Assembly: GCA_019828565.1 (NCBI GenBank)
Contig: JAHDYR010000032.1
Span: 62,001-126,000, forward strand
Source of the DNA: Carpediemonas membranifera
Taxonomy: Eukaryota > Fornicata
Direction: 5' to 3'
DNA: 64,000 nt
Shown here one piece after another: positions 40,470 to 53,700 of this stretch. Every line of letters begins with the position of its first letter. Position 1 is the stretch's first letter. A program made the position numbers and the translations under genes. The notes under the pieces were generated by a model. It was not told where the DNA came from, ran no database searches, and saw only the letters and a program-made list of their open reading frames with translations.

Positions 40470-42004
40470 GTGTCCGCGCGCTTTTCGACACCGGTGCAAC
40501 AGCCAACTTTATCAGTCGCGAGCTTTTGAAGCAGCTCAAACCAATTCTTACGCGACGCATTTCTCCCCGCAAGGTACAGTTCGGCAGTGGACAAATTGTG
40601 AACGTCACTGAAGAAGCCGTTCTAGAGCTCGACCTCGGGAGATGTGTTACTTCAGGACGCCAGCTCACGGCGTTGGCCCCTTGTCTGGTACTAGAACGAC
40701 TACCATATCCTGTTGTTCTGGGATACCCCCTACTTAACGAGCTAGGCGTTGTCAGGTTCGCTTTAGGCGAGCCAGATGACGTTTCCGATACCGACAGTGA
40801 GATAGACGTGGATCTCAACGTCGCAGTGACCGATGACCAGGTAGAACCCCAATGCCTGGTCCCCGAACTGACAGCGGAGATCGACGCGATCCGCAAACGA
40901 CTCCCAGATCTGTTTGGAGGTCTGACAGCCACGCCAGCACGCGTAACCCCGTTTGATATCGAACTGGAGGACGGTTCAACGACCAATTGTCCACCGTACC
41001 GATACTCAGACGCGGTACTCGAGGAGATCAGACGCCAAACGTCCGAGCAAGAGGAGTTGGGCATTATCCAACTCTCAGAGAGTCACTACAACAGTCCCAT
41101 AGTGGCAGTCACCAAACGGGACGGAACGATCAGGCTGTGTTTAGACTTTCGACGAGTCAACGACATCACTCGGCCCGACGACCACCCCCTACCGTTAATC
41201 GACGATCTCATCGGGACCCTAGAGGGCAAGCAGTTTTTCGCAGCCATTGACCTCTCCAAGGCCTTTCTTCAAATTCCGCTTACTCCTCGTGCCCGTGCAA
41301 TCACCGCGTTCGTCGCGGCAGGACGCAAGTACGAGTACCTGCGCATGCCATTCGGTTTGCGCAACGCCGCCATTCACTGCCAACGCTGCCTGGAAGAGGT
41401 ACTAGGGCCCTCTCTGTACATCCAAGCCCTTGTCTACATCGACGACGTCGTCGTCTTTGGTGAGGACAAGGAAAGCTTCTGCAGAACTTGTCGGACGTCC
41501 TTGAGCGGCTCGACGCCGCCGGCCTCCGCATCAACCCTAGAAAGACGATCCTTGCAGCCCGCAGCATCGATTACCTCGGCTGGCATGTTTCCGCCGAGGG
41601 CAAGTCCATCAGTGAAGACCGCTTGGACCCGATCCGCATTCTGAAGGCCCCAAGCAACGTCTCAGAGGCCCGGAGCTTGCTTGGCCTCGTCAACTATTTC
41701 AGGCCGATGATTCCGAGCTTCGCGGAAACGGCTGAGCCAATCCTTGCGCTCACGCGGTCTGGCGTCGCGTGGCGGTGGGACAGCACAACGAGGCTCTGGA
41801 GGCAATCAAAGCGACACTCCTGAGCGGCTCAGTGCTCGCTCACCCTCGCCCTGGTGAACCTCTCCACCTCTATACCGACGCCAGTGACATAGGCGTCGGC
41901 GCCGTACTCACGACAGGGACAGGCTCCGACATGAGGGTCGTGTCCTACTTCTCCAAGACACTGACCCCGGTCCAACGCCGCTGGTCGACTTATGACCAAG
42001 AAGG
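40470..42004 (+). pseudogene. Protease and RT of element D
   Basis: Continues the D frame after E. Protease has the standard FDTGA site (near 40483). RT motifs include a PLPLIDDLIGTL segment, AAIDLSKAF, and YIDDV (near 41430). Frame changes are needed near 41480 and 41775, after which RNase H starts (LYTDASD near 41872). The end is interrupted at a Glu-Gly pair by element C and its AAGG duplication. Confidence 0.75.
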
Positions 42005-42138
42005 TGTCGCAGGCGCAGCCGGCGCAGCCCGACTCATGACGACCTTAGACTGCGCGAGTCGTGGAGTCACACAGGGTGACTCCACGTGAGTCACTTCATC
42101 AGGGAATAAACCTTTATGCACTCAGAGCTCACACCACA
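42005..42138 (+). repeat. 5' LTR of element C
   Basis: TGTCGCAGGC...TCACACCACA, 134 bp; a perfect 10-bp stem GTGGAGTCAC/GTGACTCCAC at 42061-42085, then AATAAA. Confidence 0.9.
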
Positions 42139-42151
42139 GATGATATCATCT
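42138..42151 (+). other. Palindrome at LTR/internal boundary of C
   Basis: AGATGATATCATCT, perfect 14-bp palindrome including the last LTR base and overlapping a possible gag ATG (42140). Confidence 0.88.
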
Positions 42152-45100
42152 GCCAAGCACGAAGGACCCCAGCAGATGATGGCCAGCGATCGGGGACGCC
42201 CGGTGCCGGCAATGGACAACACTAACAACTCGAACAACCCTGCGGAGCGTTTCTGGTGGGAGGACATCATCCTCACCGATACTATAGCACACTCCGCGGG
42301 CCGAAACATCAGCGGCGACATGACTGGGGCTGAACAGCCCACGCCGCGGGACTCGGGGGTCGCGAACCCGGGCCCCCTGGAAGATCTCATCAGCGGGACC
42401 GCTGGGCCCCTTGAAGACCTCATCACGCCGAGGGACCAGCCCCCGCACCGACCCTTACCTTACCTTACTAACACTCCAGTTACCCCAAACACCACGCCTC
42501 CAGGTCCCCCTCAGGGGATGCCTCACGGGATGCCACCCGCACCCTGGGGAGCCAACTGGGTTCCACCCTGGGGGATGCCGTGGGCTGGATATGCCTACCC
42601 GCCGCCCATGTGGCAGGTGCCGGGCGCACCGGGAGCCACGAGCGCACCGCAACAGGACACAGCACCCGCGCTCCCGATATCGGCGCCGTGGAACCGTCCG
42701 ACCGTCTCGAGCACGCTTCCGAAGTATCCCGAGCTGCTCGTGTCGCTGGAGGACCGCTCCAGGATCGAGACGTTCCTCGACGAGCACGAAACATACGCGA
42801 ACGCATGCAGAGCAATCGGACAGAGCGCACCTCACATCTCGCATTTCGTCCAGGGCACTCTATACACGTTCCTGGTCCAAAGAAGCCCCGACGTGCTCGC
42901 TACGATCAAGTCTTTGATCGCTCCGAAGACGTTCGACTCGTCTTGGAGTCGCCTGAAGGCAATCCAGTTCAACCACAACGCAAACACCGAGACCCTCAGT
43001 CTCCGTGTGGCCTCGTACACCGCCAAGGTCGCCCAAGTCCTGGACATCACGCCGATGGATGCCAGACCGACTGAGAAGGCGGTCCGTCAACTCGTCATGC
43101 GCAAGCTGCCGAGCAAGGTCAAGGAACGCATCCAAGACAAGTTCGGGCCCGGATCCCTCGCGGAGCTGCTCAAGATCGCCCCGGACGCGGCAGACGAGAT
43201 TGCACGGGCGACGCTCGTTGCGGCCCACAGAGAAGGTCGCGCTGAACGTGAAGATCTACAACGCGGCAACCGGCGCAACGGCCGGGACCACGGCCAGAAC
43301 AGCGGCCAGAGCAGTGGACGCACGCAGCCGAAGTGCTTCGCGTGCGGCCAACCGGGTCACAAAGCGACGAAGTGCAAGTCCACCAAGCTTCTCGATGGCT
43401 GGGAGAGGAAGAAGGAAGGGGAACCGCCGACACGTATCACTCGCCAGGCGAAAGCGGCAACAGAAACGAGCAACAGCTGGCACACTCAGTTAACGCTGCT
43501 CCGGAAGGACCGCACGCCGTTGATGAGCTTCGATGCATTCTGCGACAGCGGGTGCACCTCAACACTGATCCTGCCGAGCGAATGGCAGCCCATCTTCAGA
43601 GAAGCCGGCTTCAAGACTGCCAGAAGCGCACTGAAATTTGAAGGGTTCAACCACCAGCCCCTAGAAACCGAGGCCTCCAGCGAACCCATATTCATGGAGA
43701 CCCCCGCGGGCCCGACACGCACGGCCGCGCGGGCGAGGACGCACCTCCCGGTGCATTTCGCAAGCTGGGTCGACGAGCCCACCCTCGGGCTTGACGCGCT
43801 TGCGGCGCTCGGGATGATAGACCATAGCACGGGGAACGCCGCGGCGTCCACAGACATAGGAGACCCATCGGCCGAGCCCCGGCGGCGACGTCAAGAACTC
43901 CCGCCGAAGTATCAAAAACTCGTCGAGAACTGGAGACTATTTAGTGACCAGACGGCGGACGGCGACAAGACGCTCCCCGCATACCCAATCGAGCTCATCG
44001 ACGGAGACACCACGCTACGAGAGAACGCGAGGCAGCTAAGCCCGCCGATGAGGGAGGTCGCCGCCGAGGAGATCAGACGGATGCTCCACGAGAAGGTGAT
44101 CCGCCGCGCAAGAGGGAATGACACCTACGCATCGCCGATCGTCATCGTTAGACAGAAGGGCAAGTATCGCTTCTGCATCGATTACAGGAAGCTGAACGCC
44201 GCCACACGATCGATGAGCTTGCCGACAGAGAACATAGAGGCGATGCTGGCAGCAACCCACGGGTTCTCGCACTTCGCGACGCTTGACCTGCGTCGTGGAT
44301 ACAACCAAGTCCCAATTCGGGAGGAGGACATCAGCAAGACGGCCTTCACCACACCGATGGGGCTGTTCGAGGCCACGCGGCTGCCTTTTGGGCTGAAAAA
44401 CGCCCCAGCGTTCTTTCAAGACGCGATGAACACGATCTTTCGCGAACTGATCGACACGGGAAAACTGCACATATACATAGACGACTTCCTCGTCAAGGCC
44501 CACAGCGATAAGGAACGCCTAGAGACACTCAAGCGCCTACTCCAGATCGCCGCCGAATACGACCTCCGATTCAACTTAGACAAGTGCGACCTCGCGAGCG
44601 AGGAGGTGAACTGCGTCGGATACTTGATATCCAAGGACGGGATCAGGATGGATCCAGCGAGGATCGCGGCAGTCCGCGACATGGCCAAACCGACTGACCT
44701 CGCGAGCCTGCGCCGTTTCCTCGGCGTGGCCATATTCTTCACGAGGTTCGTGCCCGACCTGGCCTCCATACTCGCGCCACTCACAGCACTTACGAGCAAG
44801 TCGAAGATGGTCAAGCGAGACTGGGACGACACTCACGACACCGCGTTCACACGGGCGAAGGAGGCGATCTCAGGCACACGCATTCTGGCCGCCCCAGATT
44901 ACACACAACCCCTCGTCGTCCGGACGGATGCCAGCAACATAGGCGTCGGCGGAGTCCTGCTACAGATCATCGACGGCGAGGAGCGACCCATCACATTTAT
45001 GTCGAAGAAACTCACGGCAGCCGAGCAAAACTGGACCGTGGGGGAACGTGAAGCATTCGCGATAGTCCACGCCGTCCGCCTGTGGAAGCCATATCTAGCA

Positions 45101-46727
45101 GGGACGCAGTTCGTCATCCAGACGGACCACGCAAACCTGCGCTTCACTGAGAGATCAGCCTCTGAAAAGATCACCGGAGGATGGAACTCCAGCAACACGA
45201 TTTCATCATAGAATACATCCCAGGCAAGCTTAACGACGTAGCAGACTGCCTCTCGAGGGCATTCCGCCTCCAACGGGTAAGGAAGCCACCACAGCGTCTA
45301 ATGGACGACGAATTCGTCTCCTTCGGGGAATCCGCGGACGCAGACGAGGAACAGGAGACAGAAGAGACGCCTACGAGGGCACAGACGCGGAAGACGGCGA
45401 CGAACAAGCGCTGGACGACGAGGCGTCGAACATCATCCAGGACGCGGCCCGTCCAACCGCAGCGACGCTCGAGGAGACCCTGGCCCAGGCGCACGGCATC
45501 GAGACGGGGCACCAAGGAGTCAACGCGACCATACGCCTCATGAAAGACGCCGGCCACTCATGGCCGGGGATGCGAGCCGCAGTCGTCGACTTCATCCTCC
45601 GGTGCCCAGTATGCCAAAAGAACATGGCCCGAGGAAACATCAAGGTCCGGCAGGGTAAGATCCCCCGCGACACACCATTCGCACGGGTTGCGATCGATAC
45701 TGTCAAGGTCACGCCGACATCCCGCTCCGGCCACAAGTACATCATGGTGATGGTGGATCACGCCACACGCTACACCGAGATATACTCGACAACCAACAAG
45801 ACAGCCGAGGACGCCGCGGCAGCCTTGCTCCACTGGATCGGACACCACGGACCCATGGAGACCCTCCACAGCGACCAGGGCACAGAGTTCAAAAACAGAG
45901 TGGTCGCAGCCCTACTGAAGCCGCTCGACGCGTCACATCACACAACCTTCAGCTATCATCCACAGGCAAATGGGATTAACGAACGAACGAACCAGACCGT
46001 GGTGAAGCTTCTCAGAAGAGTTTGCAGCGACTGGGGCACATGGGAGGATTGGCCGATAGCACTGCCCATCATACAACGCCAAGTCAACACAAGCTACCAC
46101 AGGTCCATAGGAACGACCCCGGACCAGGCGGCGCACGGCATAACGTGGAGACCGACGAACGCACTCCAGCTCATCGGTATACCGACGACGCTCGAGACGG
46201 AAGACCTCGACTCACTCAACGAAGAGATCCGACAGCTGATGCTGAAGAAGACCGCGATGATCGCCGAGAGAGAGGAAGGAAGAGGACGAGACCGAGGACG
46301 CTGAAACGATCGAGACAGGCGACTATGTGCTCCTGCTTCCGCCCCACGGCGACGGAAAGATTCGGAACATCTGGAAGGGACCTTTCCAAGTCAAGGAGCC
46401 ACACGGGCCCTTCGGATTCACCATATCCGACTTGACAGACCCGCAGAGAGAGCTGACCGTCCACCGCGAGCGAATCCGCAAGTTCCACGCTGGACCGCTT
46501 TCAGTCGAAGACCTGGTGCAGCTCGCAGCCACCGACGGCAACGAACGGCTGATTGACTCCATCCAAGACCACCGCACGACTCCCGAGGGACGTCGCGAGT
46601 TCCAGGTACGCTGGTTCGGACTCGCCGACGGTGAGGAGACCTGGGAGGACTTCGACACCCTCCGGGACACCCAGCCACTCGCGGACTACCTTGAGGCTCA
46701 TCCTGAGTCGGTCGTGGGGAGGGCATC
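42140..46727 (+). pseudogene. Gag-pol of element C (three frameshifts)
   Basis: Gag has a Pro/Gly-rich N-terminus, a capsid-like helical middle and one CCHC knuckle CFACGQPGHKATKC (near 43340-43380). Protease shows CDSG (near 43545), RT shows YIDD (near 44475), RNase H TDAS (near 44930). The frame then changes near 45178 (one extra G), near 45385 and near 46290. Integrase retains HHCC, the DDE core (VAIDTVKV, HSDQGTEFKN) and a chromodomain-like end near 46540-46700. The open frame runs from the LTR, but the ATG at 42140 is the first internal one. Confidence 0.8.
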
Positions 46728-46861
46728 TGTCGCAGGCGCAGCCGGCGCAGCCCGACTCATGACGACCTTAGACTGCGCGAGTCGTGGAGTCACACAGGGT
46801 GACTCCACGTGAGTCACTTCATCAGGGAATAAACCTTTATGCACTCAGAGCTCACACCACA
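46728..46861 (+). repeat. 3' LTR of element C
   Basis: Copy of 42005-42138, followed by the AAGG duplication. Confidence 0.9.
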
Positions 46862-46865
46862 AAGG

Positions 46866-48433
46866 TTACGCCATCATCTCGGCAATAGCCAAGGCCCAAC
46901 ACTTCCTACGCGGTCGGAAATTTACACTCCACACCGATCATCGGAATCTGGTGTTCATCTCGACTGCCACCAGCCCCAAAGTCCAACGTTGGAGACTTCA
47001 GCTACAGACCTACGACTTCGACGTCGTACACGTCGCCGGCACAGACAATGGAGCAGCAGATGCCCTCAGCCGTCTACTTGCTGTTGATCTGCTTCCCCAA
47101 GAGCGAGATGAGCTCATCATGCAGACACACGGCGCCATGGAGGGCCACCTAAGCTACAAGACAGTCGTGGAACGCCTACGCGAGGCGGGACATCACTGGC
47201 GCGGCATGGTAGCTGACACCCGTCGTTTCATCGCCTCCTGTCCCACTTGCCAGATCACAAACCCCGCCTGCCCACCACAGACGAGCCAAGGTCGAACCGC
47301 GGCCCACGCCCCGTTCGAGAGGATACAAATGGACACCCTAGGCCCACTACCTCGCGCCACGACCGGTGAGGCATACATCCTCGTCCTCATAGATACCTTT
47401 TCCAAGTACACCAAACTGTACCCAACCACAACATGCTCGGCCCGAGAGGCCGCTGATGCAATAATTGACTGGTCAGCCCACTTTGGTCGACCCAAGGAGA
47501 TCCAGTCAGATAACGCCTCCCAGTTTACTGCTCGCACGATCCACGCGCTTCACGATCGCCTCCACATCGATCATCGTTTTTCCGCACCATATCATCCAGC
47601 CGCCAACGGCATAGTTGAACGACAGAACGCCGAAATTATCAAATACATGCGCGCGTTACTCTTTGACGCACGTGAGGAACAGACAAACTGGCCCAAGCTG
47701 ATCCCCGCTGTCACTCATATCCTGAATAGCACGCCCAACACCCGCAGCAAGCTCTCCCCGTTGAAACTCTTATTCAACGCCAACTTCAGCCCGGTAGATC
47801 CGTCCACGCTCATCGAGGACGAACAACTCGCGCAGGAGGTGGTGCAGTTCAACGAAGACATACGCAAATGGCACGCCATACAGGAGGAAATGTTGGCCGC
47901 CCAGCAACGCCAACGCCCAGCGACCGGTCACAAGTACCAACCAGACGATTATGTCCTCCTTCATCCGACCAACAGGCCTTCTAAGCTGGACCGCAGAGTA
48001 CGCGGCCCCCTGTTGGTCGTGGGGGCAGGCAATGTCCGCGACACGGTCGAACTCCAAGACCTGGTGTCACTGGCCACATTTACGGTGCATGCGGACCGCC
48101 TCACGCCGTTCCAGACGAACCTCCCAAGAGACGCGCTCACAGACTACGCCACGAGACAGACTGGCGAGTTCATCGTGGACAGGATCCGAGACATGAACGA
48201 GACCAAGGGCGAGCTCTATCTCACCATCGAGTGGAGCGGCTACGAGCCCGAGGAAGCTACCGTCGAGCGATACAACCTCGATCTCGACCAGCTCGCCGCC
48301 CTCGATAAGTATCTCGAGGAACACCCAGAGGCAGTGGAGGTGGTGAGCAGGCACCGCAGACGGCTCCGGGGTCAACGCCAACATCGACGCCGCACCAAGT
48401 CGGCGGAATCGTCTCAAGTCGAGGGGATCGGTT
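46866..48433 (+). pseudogene. RNase H end, integrase and chromodomain of element D
   Basis: The D frame resumes directly after C: end of RNase H (TLHTDHRNLVFI), HHCC zinc region, integrase core (QMDTLGPLP, a FSKYTKLYP strand and IQSDNASQF with the three acidic residues), and a chromodomain (EFIVDRIRDMNETKGELYLTIEWSGYE, near 48160-48260). No frame break is seen here. The 3' end passes into unrelated sequence without a stop in register, so the terminus was lost. Confidence 0.78.
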
Positions 48434-50563
48434 TAGTGGTGTGGTGGGCGCCGAGCCGTCCGGCAGCCCTGAGGCTGGCCTGGGCGACTCTGGCTCTCCC
48501 GGGGATGTTCCACCACTACCACTTCGACCGATATACCTGCGGGCGGCTTCCATGGTCGACTGACCCAGACGCCGCATCACCGGGCTCAGCCTGCCCGTGA
48601 GCTGGTGCTCTGCGTCGGCGACCGAGCGCCTGAAGGCGTGCGATGTGACGCCCGGCTGCACCTCCTTCGTTGCGTCCGAGACGAGCTTCGCCCATGATCG
48701 GCGCTGCATGATCCTGCCGTCGACCTTGGGGAAGAGGATGAGGCGCTTGTCCGCTGTGCGGCCCGTACCCTTCTTGTCCCACTCCGCCTGCTTGACCTTG
48801 CGAGCCTGGCAGTATCTGACCAGTTCCTTGCCCTGATCCGACTCGAGTTGTGACTCGGTGAACTGGAAAGGCTCGTATTCGACGCCGTTGCTGCCGACTT
48901 GCTTCGGTTGCGACAAATGAATGGAGATGGACGATAGATCGTCCAAATCTTCCTCTCGGACGACGATATTGGCCTCGTTCGCACGGGAGCCCACGAAACT
49001 GAGCAACAAAGCGACCGCCACGTTGCGGAAAGGCGCCGACCAGCTCTCATGCTCACGTGCCTTCATCACGAGACCGACAATGAGTTCATCGGTGACTGGC
49101 TGGAGCGATTTCGTCTTCGCGTCCGTTCTCGCAGCCCGCTTCCGTTCCGAAATCTTGTGGCCCAGCGCACGCCAGATCGGGTCCTCATCCGACACGACGA
49201 CTCCACGAGACCGTGCGAACTCCCGCACGTTCGCACGATACTGGGCTACCGTCTCACCTCGAAGCCCCTTCGTCTCGGCGGAGTCGACAACAAACTCAAC
49301 GAGCTGGGCAACCGTCGGTACCCAGGCATCCGCGCCATCCTGCGTCCAGCCACGCTCGGCAGCGAAGCGGATTATGGCCTTCTCAGCACTGACGCGCTTC
49401 CGAGCCGTTGCGTCCGTCAGCCCGGTCGCGAGGAAACTGGCAGACCGCGCAGACAGATCCGGTCCTGCGACTCGCTGCAGCCGCAGAGCCAGCTGCTCCT
49501 GGCTCTTCGACCGGGGCCGACCTGATGCACCCTCGCCCGCCTCCTCCTGTGACTCAGAGAGGACCAAGGTGTGGGATTCCGCGCCGAGGGTGAGGTGGAC
49601 GCGTATGCCGCTGTCCCGCATGAGGTTCCACCACGGAGGGAGATGCGCCGAGGCTGGGATCGTCACCTTCAACGTGGCCGGGCGAACACCTGTGGGTCGG
49701 TCGAACCACGCCCTGACGGCCTCATCCGCGGTTCCACCTGCGAACAGCACCCAGGACGCACCGGTCCATCGGGGCATGACCGGCGACACGGCCCCGTACT
49801 GTTCACGAACACCGCTGATCGCTGTGTTGGCCAGCTTGTCCTCTCCGGCCAAGTCTGCCTGTCCGGTGACCTCGTCCAGCTGGGCCACCGACCCCTCTGT
49901 CACAGGCTGCCCCGACTCGTGGGCGGTGATGATGATGTCGCGCACGAGTGACGACCGCCCCTGGAAGTACGACGCGCCGCTCTCGTTCCTGGGCCGGCCC
50001 ACCCACTCTGCGGGCGGGACCATCAGTGGGACAAGGTGCGGCTGCTGGGTTGAGAAGAACCTGGTGGTGAGGTCCCTCACGTCGCACTGTGCGGGGCGCC
50101 ATGCCTTCAACGCGCTCGCCCGCTCCGACTCACACTCCGCGTACTGGAGCCGGGAGACGGCGTCTGCGATGTTCTCCGTTGTCGGGACGTAGAATACTAG
50201 AAGGTCAAGGTCCAGACGCTGGACGGTCGACCACACCTCCTCGCAGCGCTTCAGGATGGGGGACGACTTGGTGAACCCCTTCCTCAGCGCATGATACGCG
50301 TTGGTGTTGTCGATGTACAGCGCTACGCTGGTGCCCGGGCGGACGTCGAGACGGTCGAGCGCCATGGAGACTGCCTGCACCTCCTTCGCCGCGATGATCT
50401 CGTCGGGGTCGGCCCCCTCCTGGGCCATCATACCAGTCCCAAGATCGATCGCTCCGAGTTGGCCATCCGAAGCATCTGTGGCCAGGACAAGGCCGAGCGG
50501 CCTGACGGCTAGGCGCCGCCAGGCGTTTGCCTTCGCCGCGTCTACGATCATAGCCGCCGCTGC
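48350..50563 (-). CDS. RNase H and tyrosine recombinase of the DIRS-like element
   Basis: Continues the RT frame after element I. RNase H carries ATDASDGQLGA, a YIDNTNA strand and a final ENIADAVSRL. After a middle domain of unknown type, a core-binding helical domain and the recombinase catalytic domain follow: first Arg in FVGSRANEA (near 48970), HxxR in SHAFRRSV (near 48630) and the nucleophile in RRYIG (near 48540). These enzymes integrate circular cDNA without target duplication. The open frame runs to 48257, but its end overlaps D sequence. Confidence 0.8.
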
Positions 50564-50567
50564 CTTG

Positions 50568-50677
50568 TGTGGTCAGTCCTGGACACAAGGGAACCAATAA
50601 AGACTTTAGAGAGAATACTGCCATATCCTGCACCAAATGTGCAGGATAATACCTGTTGTGACCTGAGTCACACCACA
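50568..50677 (-). repeat. 3' LTR of element I
   Basis: 110 bp; a 9-bp stem ATCCTGCAC/GTGCAGGAT with CAAAT loop. Confidence 0.9.
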
Positions 50678-50709
50678 CTGCCCCTCCAAGGGTCATCTTG
50701 ATAGAGATG

Positions 50710-53700
50710 AGCCTTGACAAAAGTATGTAAGGTGAGCTGTTGCGTCTGGTGACGCGACATGTGACGGAACCTTCGTTGCTCGATGTCATAATGTTTTGAG
50801 ATATCAAAAAGATATTCCGACACCACATGTGGACCGCACGGCCGACCGTTCGGCTCTAAGCTGTCCGATGTACTTGCTGCGATGAAGGAACTGATGTGGT
50901 GGCTGGGTTGTAGATGTTACTGCCCCTCCACGGTCGTCTAAGTGACGGCCGTAACACATGTAGGCAATGATTGGGAAGTTGCTGCGGCGGCGAAGAAACT
51001 GATCGAATCAGAAAGAGAAACCACCTGGTGAAGACTAAAAAAAACCCCGAAACCGGAAGAAAAAAGGTCATTGCTGAGTAAAATCTGAGCTGTCTGAAGC
51101 GCTCAAAGGGGTTTGGGAAGAGAACCACCCGGCGCTCACGTAAAGGTGAAGCCGGAGAAAGCCACACTAGTTCGATTTGTGGCGACAGATGACTGCGCTG
51201 TGCATGCGCAACATTTCGTGTCGGGCTCAAGGTCCAGACGAAGCGGCCAAACCTGTCGAAAGACTGGTCAGGCGCGTTTGTTCTGACGGCTCTATAATAG
51301 CCACGTATGGCATGACGCTGTACGTCTTTGAAAAGGGACTGTCTCTTGGGACGTATCCAACCACACTTAAGCAAAAGCTTAAGGTAGCAGGCTACTCTAT
51401 TACTGACACTCATCTATAGGACAACTCGGTCCTCGATGCAGGGTCTCATCGGTCAAGCCTCTAACCGTAAGCTTGGCCACCCCATCGCCTCCAACTGTGG
51501 TCTTGGGGCCGGTCTAACCCGTCCACCATTTGGACATATACCATTCAAACGACGGTACTGCTCCGAACACAACCGTTCTCCGGGATGACGTGTCGGACTG
51601 CGGGTTTCAACCCTGGCCCACTGACTCGTTGCGGCTCATGTTCCATCATAGTCTATCATAGACTGCCTGCCGTGTATTCAGGCTTATGAATGAGTCGGGC
51701 TTACCTATCGAACGATGGCCTAGGCTCACAACCATTCAAGACAACAGCACAGCGATGAGCACCCGACTGGGCTCAGCTCTAACTCGCTGGTGTGTAATCA
51801 TGACTAATCGCTGTCAGCGAGCGCCGTTAATCGGCCTGGCTCAGACCTGATAGCTTAATAGAAGAGTGTTGAACGACACTCGTGTGCTAGGAGCATACAT
51901 GCTCGCTCAGAACATGCTCCGTAACAACCGTACTTGCCACATGGCCTTTCCGGACGCTCAGGTGTGCAGAGCCCGTCGGCAAAGCATCCATTACCCGAAC
52001 CTTAGATGGCGGTCCCAAGGTGTCACACACAGCCGTGTTGTCGTCGGGCGTGCACTCCCTCAGACTCACCGCACCGTGGATCAACGCTCAGCTGACCACT
52101 ACCACCCGTCCACAGACCTACTGGTCTGGATCGCGATATATATCAAGTTGTTGGGATCCCTATGTAAGTAAGCGACACCCCTATACTGGCTAACTGCCAA
52201 GCCGGTGCAAAATAGAGATGTCGAACGACAGCTCAAAGGCTTGTAGACACTCATGTGCTATACAAAACCTACCTGGCCTCTGCGCCTACTCAGAGCATGC
52301 AAGATGCTCCGTTGTTCGACACAGCTCACTGGCCGTCTCCACCGAGGATTAACCTCCTGGTGAGACCGATTGGATGAACTACGAACGTAGTTTCGACGAG
52401 TTATAAATGTACATGTAACGTTAAAGCGCACCGGTGCTGACTGAACATGGGTAACCTACCTTCCGGTACAGGTTGGGTGTTAGGCTGAGTACGCTTGACT
52501 CAGGATACTATGAAGTGCTTCTTGCACTAGTAGATGACTGTCGGCACAGCTTATGTCACAAGCCTGGCTGACATTGCGAAGGCTTGACTGCTGTGACGGC
52601 TATTCGGCACTAGAACTGTCCGCTTCGAGATGAGCGACGACTCATTGGCCACTCGATCGTGTGTCGCATCACTACATGATGCTGTCAATTGACGGTAGCT
52701 GGACATTGCTCAGGCGGCTGGGGATGTCTCTCGTACTTGCGGGTGGACTCACTCGCTCGGCCGAGGCGGATGGTTAAACATCGGGTGTGTACTGCTTGGG
52801 CTAACCCTTGCTCGCGGGCACGGCTCCTACGTAGCATAAGTATACGCGGTTGATTAGGTCATCCGCTGATGACTGTCGACCTAGGCTGGCTGTCTAGTGT
52901 CCGGGACATGGGTAGCAGAGTGCTCGGGAGACAGACCTGTCTCAGGGGCATACGGAAACTCTGCAACGTTTGCTTAGTGTAAACGACGATACAATCCACG
53001 ATAAGTGGAGACTCTAGGAAGTGGGTGAACCACGGGTTGAGATGCATCGACACTACCCTCCATCTGGCTGAGTCTCTAGTTGCTGGCTGACCTGACGGGT
53101 CGCAAGTATTGTGCTAAACGCGCTTGGTTCGTCTCTCGCTGGCGCGAATGAGAGTCATTACGACCTCTCTCGAGTGTCCTGTGACACCGAGTAACATGCA
53201 AGGTTGATTGAAGAGGCTGTAGGGCACTGTCACCCCGACTGGGTGGTGCCTGAAGATCCCACAGATGTGAAAGGAAGGTTAAGTTCGTGAGGCAAGGCGC
53301 TGCCAAGCTCTTAGTTCCACTGCTAGTCAGCAGGCGTCGAAGGTGTATCCGCCCTCCTGTGGCGGAGACTTATGGGTAACCGGTGCGAACACGCACGGTG
53401 GGTGGACTTTTAGTCCTGGTGTTGGCCTCGTATGTCAGTACGAGAGGGCTTATCTGGCTTAGTGTTGATACTGCGGACGTCTTCGAGGGTGACTGCTGGG
53501 TCTACCGCTCGTCAAGAAGGTTATCAGCCTCCTCCATAGCTCTGTCTCCTAGTAGAGATATCATGTGGCGACGTGACGACATGAGTTAGATACGATATGA
53601 GTACTCTGCAGCATGACATGACGGATGATCTCCGGGTCTGCCCGAAGGTACCATTGATGACTAAGTGTTAGGGTGCCAGAGGCTGCTCGCCTCTATTGGC

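Larger units (their letters stand above)
42005..46861 (+). mobile_element. Ty3/gypsy LTR retrotransposon C
   Basis: Identical-looking 134-bp LTRs (42005-42138 and 46728-46861) flanked by AAGG (42001-42004 and 46862-46865). A purine tract GTGGGGAGGGCATC abuts the 3' LTR. It lies in the RNase H of D, in the same orientation. C belongs to a different Gag lineage with a Pro/Gly-rich N-terminus. Confidence 0.9.
33197..48433 (+). mobile_element. Ty3/gypsy LTR retrotransposon D, twice interrupted
   Basis: 5' LTR at 33197-33275, Gag, then element E (34189-40465), protease and RT, then element C (42005-46861), RNase H to integrase and chromodomain. Both insertions carry 4-bp duplications and leave the frame in register when subtracted (lengths agree modulo 3). 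The 3' LTR is missing: the sequence changes into the tyrosine-recombinase element near 48350-48440. Confidence 0.8.

Noticed and set aside
48921-50192. 423-codon + strand frame opposite the tyrosine recombinase
   Set aside because: Ser/Arg-rich shadow; all conserved motifs are on the - strand.
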